Notes: generated by a model from the letters alone, not told the origin. A stretch of DNA of 64,000 nt from Phycisphaeraceae bacterium (GCA_028284155.1 JANQSF010000108.1:1-64000); one strand, 5' to 3'. Positions 28,845 to 38,906 are shown, numbered from the stretch's first letter. Made by a program: numbers and translations.

Positions 28845-29987
28845 ATGATGTCACGCTCCCCTTTCCCTGCGAATCGTCATCGACGGCGTTTGCTTGGCTT
28901 GATCGTGTTGCTCGCACTATTGACTGCTTGGCCGGTCCATCAAGCGCGTGCGGAGGCCAAGTCCTGGCGTGTGTTTGCGCCCAGCCGCAAGAGTGAGTCG
29001 TTGCTGATCGTTCGCGCGGTGGAGGCTGCGTCCGGCAAGCTGACGTTGGAACTGGAGAAGCGCGTGCCATTGGGATTCACTGCGGCGACAATCACGTCGC
29101 ATCCCACCAGGCCCTGGCTCTACGTGGCGTCCAACCGCAACAGGAACGGTGAGGCTGGCGGGGCAATGATCCAACTCAACGCCGACGGCAGCTACGCGTC
29201 CAAGCACGTCGCGTCGCTCGCGCACGGCTATTCCTACTTGAGTGTCGACCGCAGCGGCAGGTACCTCTTCGGCTGCAGCTACGGCGGCGGGCAGGTCGAC
29301 GTCTATGCGCTGAATGAGGATGGCGCCATCGGCAAGCGCGTCGGCGGGCTGGATGAAGGCCGAAAGGCGGCTCACTGCGTGCTCGTGTCGCCTGACAATC
29401 GCTTTGTCTATATCCCTTACGTCAAGGGCAACAACGCGCTCTACCAGTACCGCTTCGATACGAAGTCGGGCACGCTGCGGTCACTGAATCCGAAGAACGC
29501 GATGCCGCCCGTCGGTACGGGTCCGCGTCACATGGCGTATCACCCGCGCAAGCCGATCGCCTATTTCAGCAACGAGCAGCACTTGGGCGTGTCGGTTTAC
29601 GAGATTCATGACAGCGGTCAACTGAAGTTGCGTCAGGTGTGCGACGCCGTGAAGCCTCTGTTTGAAAAGAAAGGCGTGAGTTCTTCTGACATCGTTATCA
29701 CGCCTGACGGGAAGTTTCTGTTCGCGGGCATCCGCGGCCATAGCCAGGAGGTCGATGCTGTGTCACGCTATCGCATCAAGGAAGACGGCACGGTCGAGCA
29801 CTTGGGCATGACCAAGGCGGACAAGATCCCATGGGGCTTCACCCTGTCGCCAGACGGCAAGTACGTGCTGGTCACAGGGTTCAAGGCCGGAACTCTCACC
29901 GCCTTTGCTATCGATGACAGTGGCGAATTGCGGCGAGCAGCAAAGTTAACGTGGGATCCGCAGATCTCGGACGTCGAGGCGCGGTAG
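28845..29987 (+). CDS. Lactonase-family seven-bladed beta-propeller, exported
   Basis: The 380-residue product has a basic n-region and a signal peptide (LLGLIVLLALLTAWPVHQARA). GAGGAG precedes ATGATG at 28845. The body matches the 6-phosphogluconolactonase/3-carboxymuconate cyclase propeller family: 'TSHPTRPWLYVASNRN', 'YLSVDRSGRYLFGCSYGGG', 'HCVLVSPDNRFVYIPYVKGN', 'GTGPRHMAYHPRKPIAYFSNE' and 'IPWGFTLSPDGKYVLVTG' are successive blade signatures. Export makes a role in the pentose phosphate pathway unlikely; an extracytoplasmic lactonase or binding role is inferred. The gene stands alone. Confidence 0.88.
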   Translation: MMSRSPFPANRHRRRLLGLIVLLALLTAWPVHQARAEAKSWRVFAPSRKSESLLIVRAVEAASGKLTLELEKRVPLGFTAATITSHPTRPWLYVASNRNRNGEAGGAMIQLNADGSYASKHVASLAHGYSYLSVDRSGRYLFGCSYGGGQVDVYALNEDGAIGKRVGGLDEGRKAAHCVLVSPDNRFVYIPYVKGNNALYQYRFDTKSGTLRSLNPKNAMPPVGTGPRHMAYHPRKPIAYFSNEQHLGVSVYEIHDSGQLKLRQVCDAVKPLFEKKGVSSSDIVITPDGKFLFAGIRGHSQEVDAVSRYRIKEDGTVEHLGMTKADKIPWGFTLSPDGKYVLVTGFKAGTLTAFAIDDSGELRRAAKLTWDPQISDVEAR

Positions 29988-30590
29988 ATAGTGGGTGTGT
30001 CGCGGCCCAGCAAATAGTGCACCTGTAGAGGCCTCGTATGGACTCAATCAGCCACCGCCACTGGGCGACTCGCCCTCCGGCACCTTGCAACGTATCGCGA
30101 GAGTGTGCTTGCCGCCGTTGATCAGGCGCGGAGAGGGCGGGTTTTTCTGCTCGCAGACCTTGTGGCCAACACGCCGGCCCGCAACGTCTGACCTTGGCAC
30201 TACTTGAGACTGTGTCAAGAATGTAGCAAGTCACTGTTTGGTGATAGAAGCCGTGTGGGTGGCGCTGCAAATCTGCTACAAACTCGCAAGTACTGGCTGG
30301 GCATTTTGCTTTGGCGGGCGACAAAGCGGGCAACGCTCCTTGGCTGCTGCCTTCAAGCGGCCTTCAAATCGTTGGTTGGAGTCCAGTTCGGCACGCCTCA
30401 CGACACGCGGCCATCGACCTGGCGCCAATTCATGTACAGCTAGTTTTGAGAGATTGTGTCCGGCATTGCGTGCTTGGCTTGACCGTAACGGAGTGACCTG
30501 TTCGGGAAGCAAATAGCGCGTCAGATATGCGATTGAACGGGAGTTGTAAACGGGAGGATCTTGTTCCACACGCCGTAATCGGTATCTCCC
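29988..30590. other. Intergenic region without a supported gene
   Basis: 603 bp. Short open frames on both strands lack ribosome sites and recognisable domains. It should contain the promoter of the sigma-factor operon; no consensus is clear. Confidence 0.5.
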
Positions 30591-31133
30591 ATGCCTGACG
30601 ACCCTGCCCAAGACAATTACGAACGCTTTGTTCGACTGTTCACGCGGCATGAGGCCGCGGTGCGTGCCTTCGTTCGCGCGATGATGCCGCGCCCTGATCA
30701 TTGCGATGAGATCATGCAGGAGGTGAGTATTGTTGCGTGGCGCAAGTTTGACGATCTCGCCACGGCGGGGGGCGACGAGTTTTGCCGGTGGGCATGCACA
30801 ATTGCCCGGTTCGAGGTGCTCAAGCATCGACGCAGGCTCGCACGTGATCGATTGGTGCTGGACGAGGATGTGCTGAAGTTGTTGGCCGACGAGGCCCTGG
30901 ATGAGATCGAAGTCCGATCGAGACAGCGGGAAGCGTTGGACGGTTGCCTCAAGAAGCTGAAGCCCGCACAGCGGGAATTGGTCATTCAGGCCTATTCGCC
31001 GGGGCCGACGATCAGCGAGATCGCCGCCGCTCTGGGCAAGACGCGGGATGCGCTTTATCAGGCGCTTCGACGCATCCGGGCTCAGTTGTTGATCTGCATC
31101 GAACGGTCCCTGGAACGGGAGACGGGCCTGTGA
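30591..31133 (+). CDS. ECF-type RNA polymerase sigma factor (planctomycete/verrucomicrobial family)
   Basis: 180 residues with sigma region 2 ('VRAFVRAMMPRPDHCDEIMQEV', then 'VAWRKFDDL') and region 4 ('LKKLKPAQRELVIQAYSPG...SEIAAALGKTRDALYQALRRIR', a helix-turn-helix). This is the pattern of the Rhodopirellula/Verrucomicrobium ECF family. The stop overlaps the start of the downstream FecR-like gene by one base (TGATG), so the pair is translationally coupled. That arrangement suggests a sigma/anti-sigma-like signalling unit controlling the operon that follows. Confidence 0.93.
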   Translation: MPDDPAQDNYERFVRLFTRHEAAVRAFVRAMMPRPDHCDEIMQEVSIVAWRKFDDLATAGGDEFCRWACTIARFEVLKHRRRLARDRLVLDEDVLKLLADEALDEIEVRSRQREALDGCLKKLKPAQRELVIQAYSPGPTISEIAAALGKTRDALYQALRRIRAQLLICIERSLERETGL

Positions 31134-32509
31134 TGGACCACGCAGACCAACGTCTGATCGCGTTGTACCTCGAAGGTCGAATGACCGACGACGAGTTCGC
31201 GGCCTTTCAGCGGCGGCTTCGGGATGATCCGGGCATTCGTGCTCGGCTTCGAGCCGAGGCGAATCTGGAGTCGGCATTACATGATTTGACGGCGACCGAT
31301 GCCCGCGTGACCGAGTTGTGGAACGCCGCGGGGGGAGAAGCAGACGAATCGAACGGGTCGCCGTCGCGCGATCGAAGGGCCGTGTTCCGTCCGCTGTGGC
31401 GCGCCGTCGCCGCGGTGGTCGCGCTGGGCATATTGACCGGCTTGTTAATCTGGTTGAACGCCGAAGACCCCGTCGAGCACGCCGTGACGGCGGCGCTCTG
31501 GGACCGCGCGGGCAGTGTCGCGGTTGTGGATTCAGCGGGGCGTCTGCGGTCGGTTGACGCGGGCGTGACACTTCGGCCCGGCGACAAGATCCGGTCGCAC
31601 GGCGACAACAGTTTTGCGACGGTCGGGTTCACCGACGGCACGCGGATCCAACTGGTCGGCGAGACGTCGATCGCGCTGTCCGGCACGGAGCCGATGCGGT
31701 TCACGCTGTTCTCCGGGTTGATCACCGCCAAAGTAGCCCGGCAGCCCGACGACAACCCAATGGTGATCGAGACGCCGAACGATCTGGTTGAGGTGCTCGG
31801 GACGGAGTTCGCGCTCGAGACGTCGTCCGAACATACCGACATACACGTTCGTTCCGGGCGCGTCAGGCTGATCCGATCTACCGACGGCAAGGCCGTGTTG
31901 CTGTCCAAAGGTGAGCGGGCGTTGTCGGATGTGCACAAGGATGAACTGTTGATCAAAGCGGACCGGGCACCGGCAGACACGTGGGAGGAGTCGTTCGAGC
32001 AGAGGCTGCCCGGCGACTGGCGGCGTGGCGAGTTCGTTCGCAACGATCTGCCGGCGGGCTCGTTGGGCGGTGTTCGGAATCAGTTCGAGCCGCGCTGGAA
32101 CAGCTACCTGATCGACTCGTCGATGCGTTGGATCGAGGGGCTGTTCGTCGTACACGCCGACACCCACCTTCATTTCACGTTCATGATGGAGCAGCCCGGT
32201 TGGATGAACCTGTTCCTCCTGACGCGCACCCACGACGAGTCGAACCCGACTGACTTGTTTCAATACAACGCGGCGCCGTTCTCCAGTGCGACGCCCGATG
32301 CGTGGTACATGTTGAGCATCCCCTTGAGCCAATGGAAGCGCAACGACGACCAACACGGCACAGGTTTTGTCGGCCCGCCACCGCCATCGGGTGACCTCGT
32401 CTGCGCCGTCAGTTGGAGTTCCCGGCACGTCGATCGGGGGCTTGTGATCGACCGCGTGTGGGTGACACGCGGCGGGCCGGGCAAGGTCGAGATGACGCCG
32501 TTGCGTTAA
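31133..32509 (+). CDS. FecR domain membrane protein, putative sigma regulator
   Basis: 458 residues from the ATG at 31133, overlapping the sigma-factor stop. The N-terminal 50 residues ('DQRLIALYLEGRMTDDEF') resemble the cytoplasmic anti-sigma-like part of planctomycete FecR proteins. One membrane helix follows (residues about 83-103), then a FecR domain ('VTLRPGDKIRSHGDNSFATV', 'IETPNDLVEVLGTEF', 'HVRSGRVRL') and a C-terminal beta-rich domain of 200 residues. FecR proteins sense periplasmic signals and control their cognate sigma factor; that role is inferred here from gene order. Confidence 0.9.
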   Translation: MDHADQRLIALYLEGRMTDDEFAAFQRRLRDDPGIRARLRAEANLESALHDLTATDARVTELWNAAGGEADESNGSPSRDRRAVFRPLWRAVAAVVALGILTGLLIWLNAEDPVEHAVTAALWDRAGSVAVVDSAGRLRSVDAGVTLRPGDKIRSHGDNSFATVGFTDGTRIQLVGETSIALSGTEPMRFTLFSGLITAKVARQPDDNPMVIETPNDLVEVLGTEFALETSSEHTDIHVRSGRVRLIRSTDGKAVLLSKGERALSDVHKDELLIKADRAPADTWEESFEQRLPGDWRRGEFVRNDLPAGSLGGVRNQFEPRWNSYLIDSSMRWIEGLFVVHADTHLHFTFMMEQPGWMNLFLLTRTHDESNPTDLFQYNAAPFSSATPDAWYMLSIPLSQWKRNDDQHGTGFVGPPPPSGDLVCAVSWSSRHVDRGLVIDRVWVTRGGPGKVEMTPLR

Positions 32510-32566
32510 GTGGCTTTCGCAGACTGTGTGATTGTTCAAAACCAAGCTCAAGTGAGACCGAAGTTC

Positions 32567-33919
32567 ATGACCTTATCGCGAACGTATCTACATACGAGCT
32601 ATCTGTATGAAATCGAAAGTGGCGGAGGCCGATCCCGATCACGCGGTAATGTCATCGCGTTAACCGCCGTCCTGTTGTTGTCGTTCGCTTTCCGTGCGTC
32701 GGCTGAACCGGGGTCGAGCGATTCGCGGGATTGGCGGCAGTTCCGCGGCCCTCACTTCAACACGACCACCGCGAGCGGCATGCCCACGCGTTGGAGCGCG
32801 ACGGAGAATGTCGCTTGGCGATCGGCGCTGCCGGGCCCGGGAGCGGCGTCCCCCATCGTCGTGGGCGACCGCGTGTTTGTGACCTGTTATTCGCAGGACA
32901 GTGGTGCGGGGGTCGTTCGACACCTTGTCTGCGTCGCGCGCGGCGACGGCAAGCAGTTGTGGTCGAAGCCGTTGCCCGTGACGCGGCCGCCGCAGGCGTT
33001 TGAGTCGGTGATGCAGAAGCACGGGTACGCCAGCCATTCGCCGACGAGCGACGGCCGACGCGTGTTCGTGCATTTCGGCAATTCGGGCGTTTACGCGTTC
33101 GACCTTGAAGGGAAGCAACTGTGGCGTGTCGATGTCGGCGAGCGGACAAGTCGATACGGCTCAGGCGCATCGCTCGTTGTTTTTAAGGGCTTGCTGCTAG
33201 TTAACGCCAGCGTTGAGAGTCACTCGTTCCTCGCGCTCGACCCAGCCACGGGTCGGGAAGTGTGGCGCAGCCCGCTCAAGGGGTCGTACAGCACGCCGGT
33301 CGTCTTCACTGACGACGCAGGCCGCGACGTAGCTTGTGTGACCGACCATGACAGGGGCGTCGTCGGCTTTGACGTGAAGACCGGTAAGGCATTGTGGCGG
33401 TGGACCGGCTTCCATGAGCCTGGTTACGGCTGTTCTTCGCTCGTCCTCCACGACGGCGTGATGTACGGAACAGCGTCGAACGAAGGCCCGATCGCGGCCT
33501 TTCGCCCGAGCGGCAGCGGCGACATTACGCGGTCGGCTGTCGTCTGGAGAGATGAGACGCGCTACCGCCCGCGTGTGACATCACCGATCGTCCACGACGG
33601 TAAGCTGTTCTGGATCGAAAACAGTGTGGGCGTGGTGTACGACCTGGCCACGGGCAAGCGGTTGGCCGGCGAACGTTTGCCGTGGAAAACCTGTTACGCA
33701 ACACCGTTGTTGGCTGACGGCCGACTATACATCACGACCGGCCACGAAGGCACATTCGTGCTGCGGGCCGACACGTCGTTCACGCAGGTCGCACAGAATG
33801 TCATCGAGGAAGACGGCGAGCGCGGCGTTCAACTCAACGCGTCGCCCGTGCCGCACCGCGGCCAACTCTTGATCCGGACCAACGCCGCTCTCTACTGCAT
33901 TGGAGCGACACGCCCGTGA
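32567..33919 (+). CDS. PQQ-like beta-propeller exported protein
   Basis: About 450 residues. After a hydrophobic export segment (VIALTAVLLLSFAFRASA) come blades with the PQQ/outer-membrane-assembly (BamB)-like pattern 'DWRQFRGPHFNTTTASGMPT', 'NVAWRSALPGPGAASPIV', 'VYAFDLEGKQLWRVDVGE' and 'FDVKTGKALWRWTG'. Such proteins are common planctomycete exported propellers without proven PQQ binding. The start is uncertain: ATG at 32567 is chosen; GTG at 32510, directly after the FecR stop, is also open. It overlaps or abuts the next gene (TGATG at 33916-33919). Confidence 0.85.
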   Translation: MTLSRTYLHTSYLYEIESGGGRSRSRGNVIALTAVLLLSFAFRASAEPGSSDSRDWRQFRGPHFNTTTASGMPTRWSATENVAWRSALPGPGAASPIVVGDRVFVTCYSQDSGAGVVRHLVCVARGDGKQLWSKPLPVTRPPQAFESVMQKHGYASHSPTSDGRRVFVHFGNSGVYAFDLEGKQLWRVDVGERTSRYGSGASLVVFKGLLLVNASVESHSFLALDPATGREVWRSPLKGSYSTPVVFTDDAGRDVACVTDHDRGVVGFDVKTGKALWRWTGFHEPGYGCSSLVLHDGVMYGTASNEGPIAAFRPSGSGDITRSAVVWRDETRYRPRVTSPIVHDGKLFWIENSVGVVYDLATGKRLAGERLPWKTCYATPLLADGRLYITTGHEGTFVLRADTSFTQVAQNVIEEDGERGVQLNASPVPHRGQLLIRTNAALYCIGATRP

Positions 33920-34053
33920 TGAAGATACACGCGAATCAATCCGTTGTCACCGCCGCACACATCTTGGTGCGCAGTACTCAATGCGCACCGAAGATGCGAG
34001 CGGCGACAGATGTGCCGCGAGAACGCGGGGCGTGGCGACCATACGGACGTTCG

Positions 34054-36690
34054 ATGACCTTTCGCCTGCCCGTTGTGATCTTGTTGCCGCTGATCAGTCA
34101 CACATCGATCGCAACCGGACAAAGTGCGACGACCGGTCCCGAAGTCGCAAAGACATCATCCGGCCCGTCAGCCCTACCCGCAGGCTTCGAGACCGACCGG
34201 GTCGGCTTCCAGAAGACCATTCAACCGTTCTTTGCCCGGCACTGCGTCTCCTGCCACGGCCCTAAGACGCAGAAGGCGGGCTTGCGACTCGACAACATCA
34301 GCACTGACTTCGGCAAGTCTCTCGTCGCCAACCGTTGGACAGAGATCATGGATCGGCTCAACGCAGGCGAGATGCCACCGCGGGAGGCGGCGCAGCCTTC
34401 GACCGAAGACCGATCGGCCGCGGCACAGTGGATCGTGACCGAGTTGCGCCGACGCGAGGCGGCGCTGCAAAGCACGGGCGGTCGTGTCGTACTGCGTCGG
34501 CTCAACCGGGCCGAGTACATCAACACCGTCCGTGACCTGTTGGGGATTGAACCGCGCGACGTCGAGGGGCTGCCCGAAGACCCGCCCGCGCACGGCTTCG
34601 ACAACATCGGCGCGGCGCTGTTGATGTCGCCTATGCAGGTCGAAACGTACATGAATGTCGCCGGCCGCGTGCTCGACCAGGCGATCCCTTCGACGCCCCG
34701 GCCGCCCAAGCCAGTCAAATGGCGGTTCAAGATGGATGACATCTATCAGGAAGGCGAAGCCGGGCGATCACATTTTGACCTGGACACACACCGGACCGAC
34801 TGGTTCGGCAAGCGTGTCATGGTCAAGCTGAACCACGACAAAGACCGCCATTACCCGTTCCCGCGGCGCCACCGAGGCATGATCACCATGACGCCCCGTA
34901 CAAGTTGGGCGGGTGTCTACCGCATCCGCTTTCCCGAGGGGCGGTACGTGGTGCGCGTGCGCGCGGCAGCGTTGATCCCGACGCGTGACGAGGTAGTGGC
35001 GACAGGATTGAAGCGACTCGACAAATACGCCCGCAACCGGCACGACGTCGAGGAGATGCGCACGCATTTCAAGGAAAGCCTCGACTACCAGTTCGGCCCG
35101 CCGCGTTTGCGCATCCGTGAGGAAAACGGTCTGCGGCGCGTGCTTGACGAGATCGACATCGACGCGCCGGTCGATCAGCCGAAGGTCTACGAGTTCAACG
35201 TCCGGTTCGACGCGACATCGGGCGGCGTGATGCTCGGGAACTACTACTCGAAGCCGAACAACCGCGCCGTGCGTGTCGCGAACGGCCGAACGTTTCCGCA
35301 GAGTGTGTTCTTCATTGACTACGTTGAGATCGAGGGGCCGATCGTCGAGCAATGGCCGCCGAAAAGCCAGGTCGCGCTGTTGGGCCCATCGGAAGGATCA
35401 GCGACCGACCGTGCCCGGGGCGTCCTGAAGCGATTCATGCCCAAGGCTTGGAGGCGGCCGGTGTCGGACGACGAATTGCAAGCAATGGTCGACCTCTTTG
35501 CGCAACGGCGAGCCGAGACGGACAGTTTTCAAGAGGCCATCAAGATTCCGCTGTTGGCTGTCCTGTCAAGCCCACACTTCCTGTACCTCGTCGAGACGGA
35601 CGGCCAGAATCCCGCGTCGGACGGCAAGACTGACGCGAGAACGTCATCGACGATTTCGGACTACCAACTCGCCAGCCGACTCAGCTACTTCCTCTGGTCA
35701 TCCATGCCCGACGACGAACTGTTCGACCTGGCCGCGCGGGGCCGACTAACAGACATTGCAACTTTGCGGGCTCAGGTCGATCGGATGTTGGCTGACAAAC
35801 GGTCCGATCAGTTCGTGACTAACTTCGCGGGGCAGTGGCTCGGCCTGCGACGGGTCGGCACGAACCCGCCGAGCCGGGACCTGTTCCCGCGATACGACGA
35901 CCATTTAGAGGAGTCGATCGTTCGCGAAACGCTCGGCTTCTTCGCCGAGGTCCTCCACAACGACCTGGCTGTGCGCAACTTCATCCGGTCGGACTTTGTC
36001 ACAATCAACGAACGGCTCGCACGGCATTATCACATTGAAGGCGTGCGCGGCGATCACATTCGGCGTGTCGACCTGCCGCCGAACAGCCGGCGCGGCGGGC
36101 TGCTCACGCAGGCGAGTTTTCACACCACGACGTCGAACGGGACGCGGACGTCGCCGGTACTGCGCGGAAAGTGGGTGCTCGAGACGTTGCTCAACGACCC
36201 GCCGCCACCGCCACCGCCCAACGCGGGCGAGATCCCGCAACCCGTGCCGGGTGAAGGGCGGGTTACTGTCCGCAAGCGACTCGAACTGCACCGTCAAATG
36301 TCCGCCTGCGCCGCGTGTCACAGCCGCATCGACCCGCTGGGTTTTGCGCTCGAAAACTACCGGGCCGACGGGTCGTGGGAACACCGCTCCGCCTCTGCGG
36401 CCGGCTCGTGGGCGCGAGATACCGACCCGGTGATCGACACCACCGCCGCGATGCCGGACGGCCGCCAACTCAAGGGTCTACGCGACCTTCAAAACGTCCT
36501 GCTCGAAAACGAAGACCAGTTCCTTCATTGCCTCGCCGAGAAGCTGGCGACCTACGCGCTCGGCCGCGGCATGGAGTACAGCGACCGTCGATGGATCGAT
36601 TCGCTCGTCACAGGCATGAAACAAGACGGCAAGACACTGCGAACGCTGATCAAGCACATCGTTGTAAGCGATCAGTTCAGGCGGAAGTGA
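34054..36690 (+). CDS. DUF1592-family planctomycete cytochrome protein (DUF1587/1592/1588/1585/1595)
   Basis: From the ATG at 34054 the product begins with a signal peptide (TFRLPVVILLPLISH). The frame is open from an ATG at 33916 that overlaps the previous stop, so a start there cannot be excluded. The order is a haem-type CVSCH in 'ARHCVSCHGPKTQKAGLRL', DUF1587 ('LRRLNRAEYINTVRDLLG'), DUF1595/1592 ('LASRLSYFLWSSMPDDELF'), DUF1588 ('RRGGLLTQASFHTTTSNGT') and DUF1585 with CAACH ('CHSRIDPLGFALENY'). The family is characteristic of Planctomycetota and is normally followed by DUF1552, as here. The function is unproven; extracytoplasmic redox-linked polymer processing is a common guess. Confidence 0.92.
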   Translation: MTFRLPVVILLPLISHTSIATGQSATTGPEVAKTSSGPSALPAGFETDRVGFQKTIQPFFARHCVSCHGPKTQKAGLRLDNISTDFGKSLVANRWTEIMDRLNAGEMPPREAAQPSTEDRSAAAQWIVTELRRREAALQSTGGRVVLRRLNRAEYINTVRDLLGIEPRDVEGLPEDPPAHGFDNIGAALLMSPMQVETYMNVAGRVLDQAIPSTPRPPKPVKWRFKMDDIYQEGEAGRSHFDLDTHRTDWFGKRVMVKLNHDKDRHYPFPRRHRGMITMTPRTSWAGVYRIRFPEGRYVVRVRAAALIPTRDEVVATGLKRLDKYARNRHDVEEMRTHFKESLDYQFGPPRLRIREENGLRRVLDEIDIDAPVDQPKVYEFNVRFDATSGGVMLGNYYSKPNNRAVRVANGRTFPQSVFFIDYVEIEGPIVEQWPPKSQVALLGPSEGSATDRARGVLKRFMPKAWRRPVSDDELQAMVDLFAQRRAETDSFQEAIKIPLLAVLSSPHFLYLVETDGQNPASDGKTDARTSSTISDYQLASRLSYFLWSSMPDDELFDLAARGRLTDIATLRAQVDRMLADKRSDQFVTNFAGQWLGLRRVGTNPPSRDLFPRYDDHLEESIVRETLGFFAEVLHNDLAVRNFIRSDFVTINERLARHYHIEGVRGDHIRRVDLPPNSRRGGLLTQASFHTTTSNGTRTSPVLRGKWVLETLLNDPPPPPPPNAGEIPQPVPGEGRVTVRKRLELHRQMSACAACHSRIDPLGFALENYRADGSWEHRSASAAGSWARDTDPVIDTTAAMPDGRQLKGLRDLQNVLLENEDQFLHCLAEKLATYALGRGMEYSDRRWIDSLVTGMKQDGKTLRTLIKHIVVSDQFRRK

Positions 36691-36751
36691 CCGGTTGCAG
36701 GCAATCGGCAGATTACGACATGCGCAACCTTCAAATACGCGAGTCACCTCG

Positions 36752-38065
36752 ATGAACAAACCCCTTTCCCGTCGTACCGTCCTCCGCGCCGCCGGTGTCA
36801 GCCTTGCGCTGCCGCTGCTGGACGCGATGGTCCCCGCCCGAGCGCAGTCGGCCGTCGCCGCCAGGCGCATCCCGCGCAGCGCGTTCGTCTACTTCCCGCA
36901 CGGCGTCAACAACCGCCAATGGACGCCGAACGGCGAAGGCCGCAACTGGCAGGTCTCACCGACGCTCAAGCAGCTTGAGCCGCTGAAGCAACACGTCACC
37001 GTTCTGACCGGGCTCGGCCACCCCAACGGCAAGGGTGGCCACGAGGGCGCGGACCTTTGGCTGACCGGCGCCGCGCTCGACGGTACGGCCGGCCGGGACT
37101 ACGCCAACTCGATCTCCGTCGATCAGGTCGCTGCCAAAGTGCACGGCCTCCTGACGCGAGTCCCCTCGTTAGAACTATCCGCGCTCAGCGGCCCGGGACG
37201 CGGCTACCACACGCATACGCTCGCCTTTAATGACAGCGGCGCGCCGATCCCCGGCGAGAACCGCCCGCGCGCCGTATTCGAGCGTTTGTTTGTCGACGAC
37301 CGCGCCGCCGCCAAGACCGAGCAACGCCGACGCATCGCCAATCAGCGCAGCGTCCTGGACGTCGTGCTCGGGCAAGCAAGATCGCTCGACAAACGCCTGG
37401 GCTCGGCCGACCGCGCCAAACTCGACCAGTACTACACGTCGATCCGGGAGGTCGAGCGGCGCGTCATCCGCCGATCCGAATGGATCGACCGTCCCAAGCC
37501 GACCGTGAAGGCCGACGGCATCGCGCTCGACGTGCAGCCGTTTACCCGCCAGCACGACGAATACCTCCGCGCCATGTTCGACCTGATGGCGCTGGCTTTC
37601 CAAACCGACACTACGCGCGTGGCGACGTTCATGATGGCAGGCGAGGCGTCGATCGGACGGTATGACGGCGCGCAGGTCAGCGACCACCACGGCATCAGCC
37701 ATCACGGCGGCGACCCCGACATGCTGGAAGGATTGGCCCGTGTCGACCGATTCCTGATCAAGAACTTCACGCATTTTCTCACACGACTACACGGCATGGA
37801 GGAAGCCGGCAGCTCGATGTTGGACCACACCATGGTCCTCTACGGCAGCGGCATGAACAACGGAAGAACCGGCACGCACTCGCCGAAGAACTTGCCGCTG
37901 CTCCTGGCTGGCGGGTCGAATCTGGGCGTCAGACAGGGCCAACACCTCAGGTTCGCCGAGGACAGCACGCCCCTGTGCAACGTGTACCTGACGATGCTCC
38001 AGCGCATGGGCCTTGAGGTCGAGGCTTTTAGCGACAGCGCGGGGACCTTGAACCAACTGACGTAG
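36752..38065 (+). CDS. DUF1552 exported protein
   Basis: The start at 36752 gives a twin-arginine signal (SRRTVLRAAGVSLALPLLDA); the frame is open further upstream but without a signal. DUF1552 hallmarks are 'FVYFPHGVNNRQWTPNGEG', 'KQHVTVLTGLGHPN', 'TTRVATFMMAGEAS', 'HHGISHHGGDP' and 'GSGMNNGRTGTHSPKNLPLLLAGG'. It is the usual partner of the DUF1592-family gene just upstream. This is the last gene of the conserved block; immediately after its stop the sequence changes to broken gene remnants, so a rearrangement breakpoint may lie near 38066-38080. Confidence 0.92.
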   Translation: MNKPLSRRTVLRAAGVSLALPLLDAMVPARAQSAVAARRIPRSAFVYFPHGVNNRQWTPNGEGRNWQVSPTLKQLEPLKQHVTVLTGLGHPNGKGGHEGADLWLTGAALDGTAGRDYANSISVDQVAAKVHGLLTRVPSLELSALSGPGRGYHTHTLAFNDSGAPIPGENRPRAVFERLFVDDRAAAKTEQRRRIANQRSVLDVVLGQARSLDKRLGSADRAKLDQYYTSIREVERRVIRRSEWIDRPKPTVKADGIALDVQPFTRQHDEYLRAMFDLMALAFQTDTTRVATFMMAGEASIGRYDGAQVSDHHGISHHGGDPDMLEGLARVDRFLIKNFTHFLTRLHGMEEAGSSMLDHTMVLYGSGMNNGRTGTHSPKNLPLLLAGGSNLGVRQGQHLRFAEDSTPLCNVYLTMLQRMGLEVEAFSDSAGTLNQLT

Positions 38066-38079
38066 CAGCGCCCCCGGCC

Positions 38080-38555
38080 GACGTCACCCAACACCGCGCT
38101 CACCGTCACCGGCAGGGTCACCGTCAGCGTGCTGTCCGAGCCCGACGCAAGCGTCGCCTCGAACTGCGACCCCAGTTGCATGTTCCGAAGGTCCTGCGCC
38201 GACAGCGTGCCGATCGGCGATCCGCCCGGGCGCTGCACGTTCAACGGAGCAGCGTTCTTGTCGCGTGTGTCCGCGATTACCCCGTTGAATAGCGACTGGC
38301 CGTGGAGGTAGTTCAGACGCTGCTGGACCCCCCCCCCACCGCTTCAATGCTGTGCGAACCCGATCCGCCGAATTGCCGCGGTGTGCCGAGGGTGTCAAAG
38401 TCATCGTGCGTTAGCGGTGCGTCAACAAACCTCGCTGACCCACTCGTCGACAACACCGACGGGAGTCTGGTATTAAAGTCGGCTAAGAACGGAACGCACA
38501 AACCCGAGGTGGGAATCGCCACGGCCGTCACGCCCCAAGTGTTGAAGGCTCTCAT
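38080..38555 (-). pseudogene. Frameshifted and truncated gene fragment with a nine-G tract
   Basis: On the minus strand, an ATG at 38555 has GGAG 7 bases upstream and opens MRAFNTWGVTAVAIPTSGLC. The frame runs to a homopolymer of nine G (38329-38337), beyond which it soon stops. Shifting frame within the tract continues a plausible protein ('VQQRLNYLHGQSLFNG', 'LSAQDLRNMQLGSQFEATL', 'STLTVTLPVTVSAVLGDVG') until it runs into the end of the DUF1552 gene on the other strand. It is therefore both frameshifted, unless the tract is phase-variable or a sequencing error, and cut at its 3' end. I do not recognise the family. Confidence 0.5.
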
Positions 38556-38906
38556 CAGTCTTTGCTCCTGTCCGGCAGTTATACCAGGTTCCAGCCGGCC
38601 CGAAGACCGGAGCCTGCGTGTGTAGCCGTCCGGCAACTAGCGATGCGTTCTGACAAATGACTACGCCAGGGTTTCCAAAGCGACATATCGCTGCGCCAAT
38701 GCGCTGGCGCACATTGGCCACCCGAATGAGGTCAGGATTCAATTGGCTACGTCAACTTACCGTCCACTACCGTTTTGGCGATCGAATACCGCGATTAGAT
38801 ACGAACACATGCGAGACAACGCGACAATTTCCGAAAACAGCCACAAGGGCGTAACATTGGCCAAACAAGGAGCTTCTGAGTTTTTCGCTCTCGATTCCCG
38901 ACCTCC
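38556..38906. other. Intergenic stretch without a supported gene
   Basis: About 350 bp of sequence between the fragment and the tRNA-Pro remnant. Only short open frames without ribosome sites; probably debris of past insertions. Confidence 0.4.

Noticed and set aside
30276-31571. 431-codon minus-strand open frame
   Set aside because: Antisense to the sigma/FecR genes; Arg/Pro-rich shadow translation.
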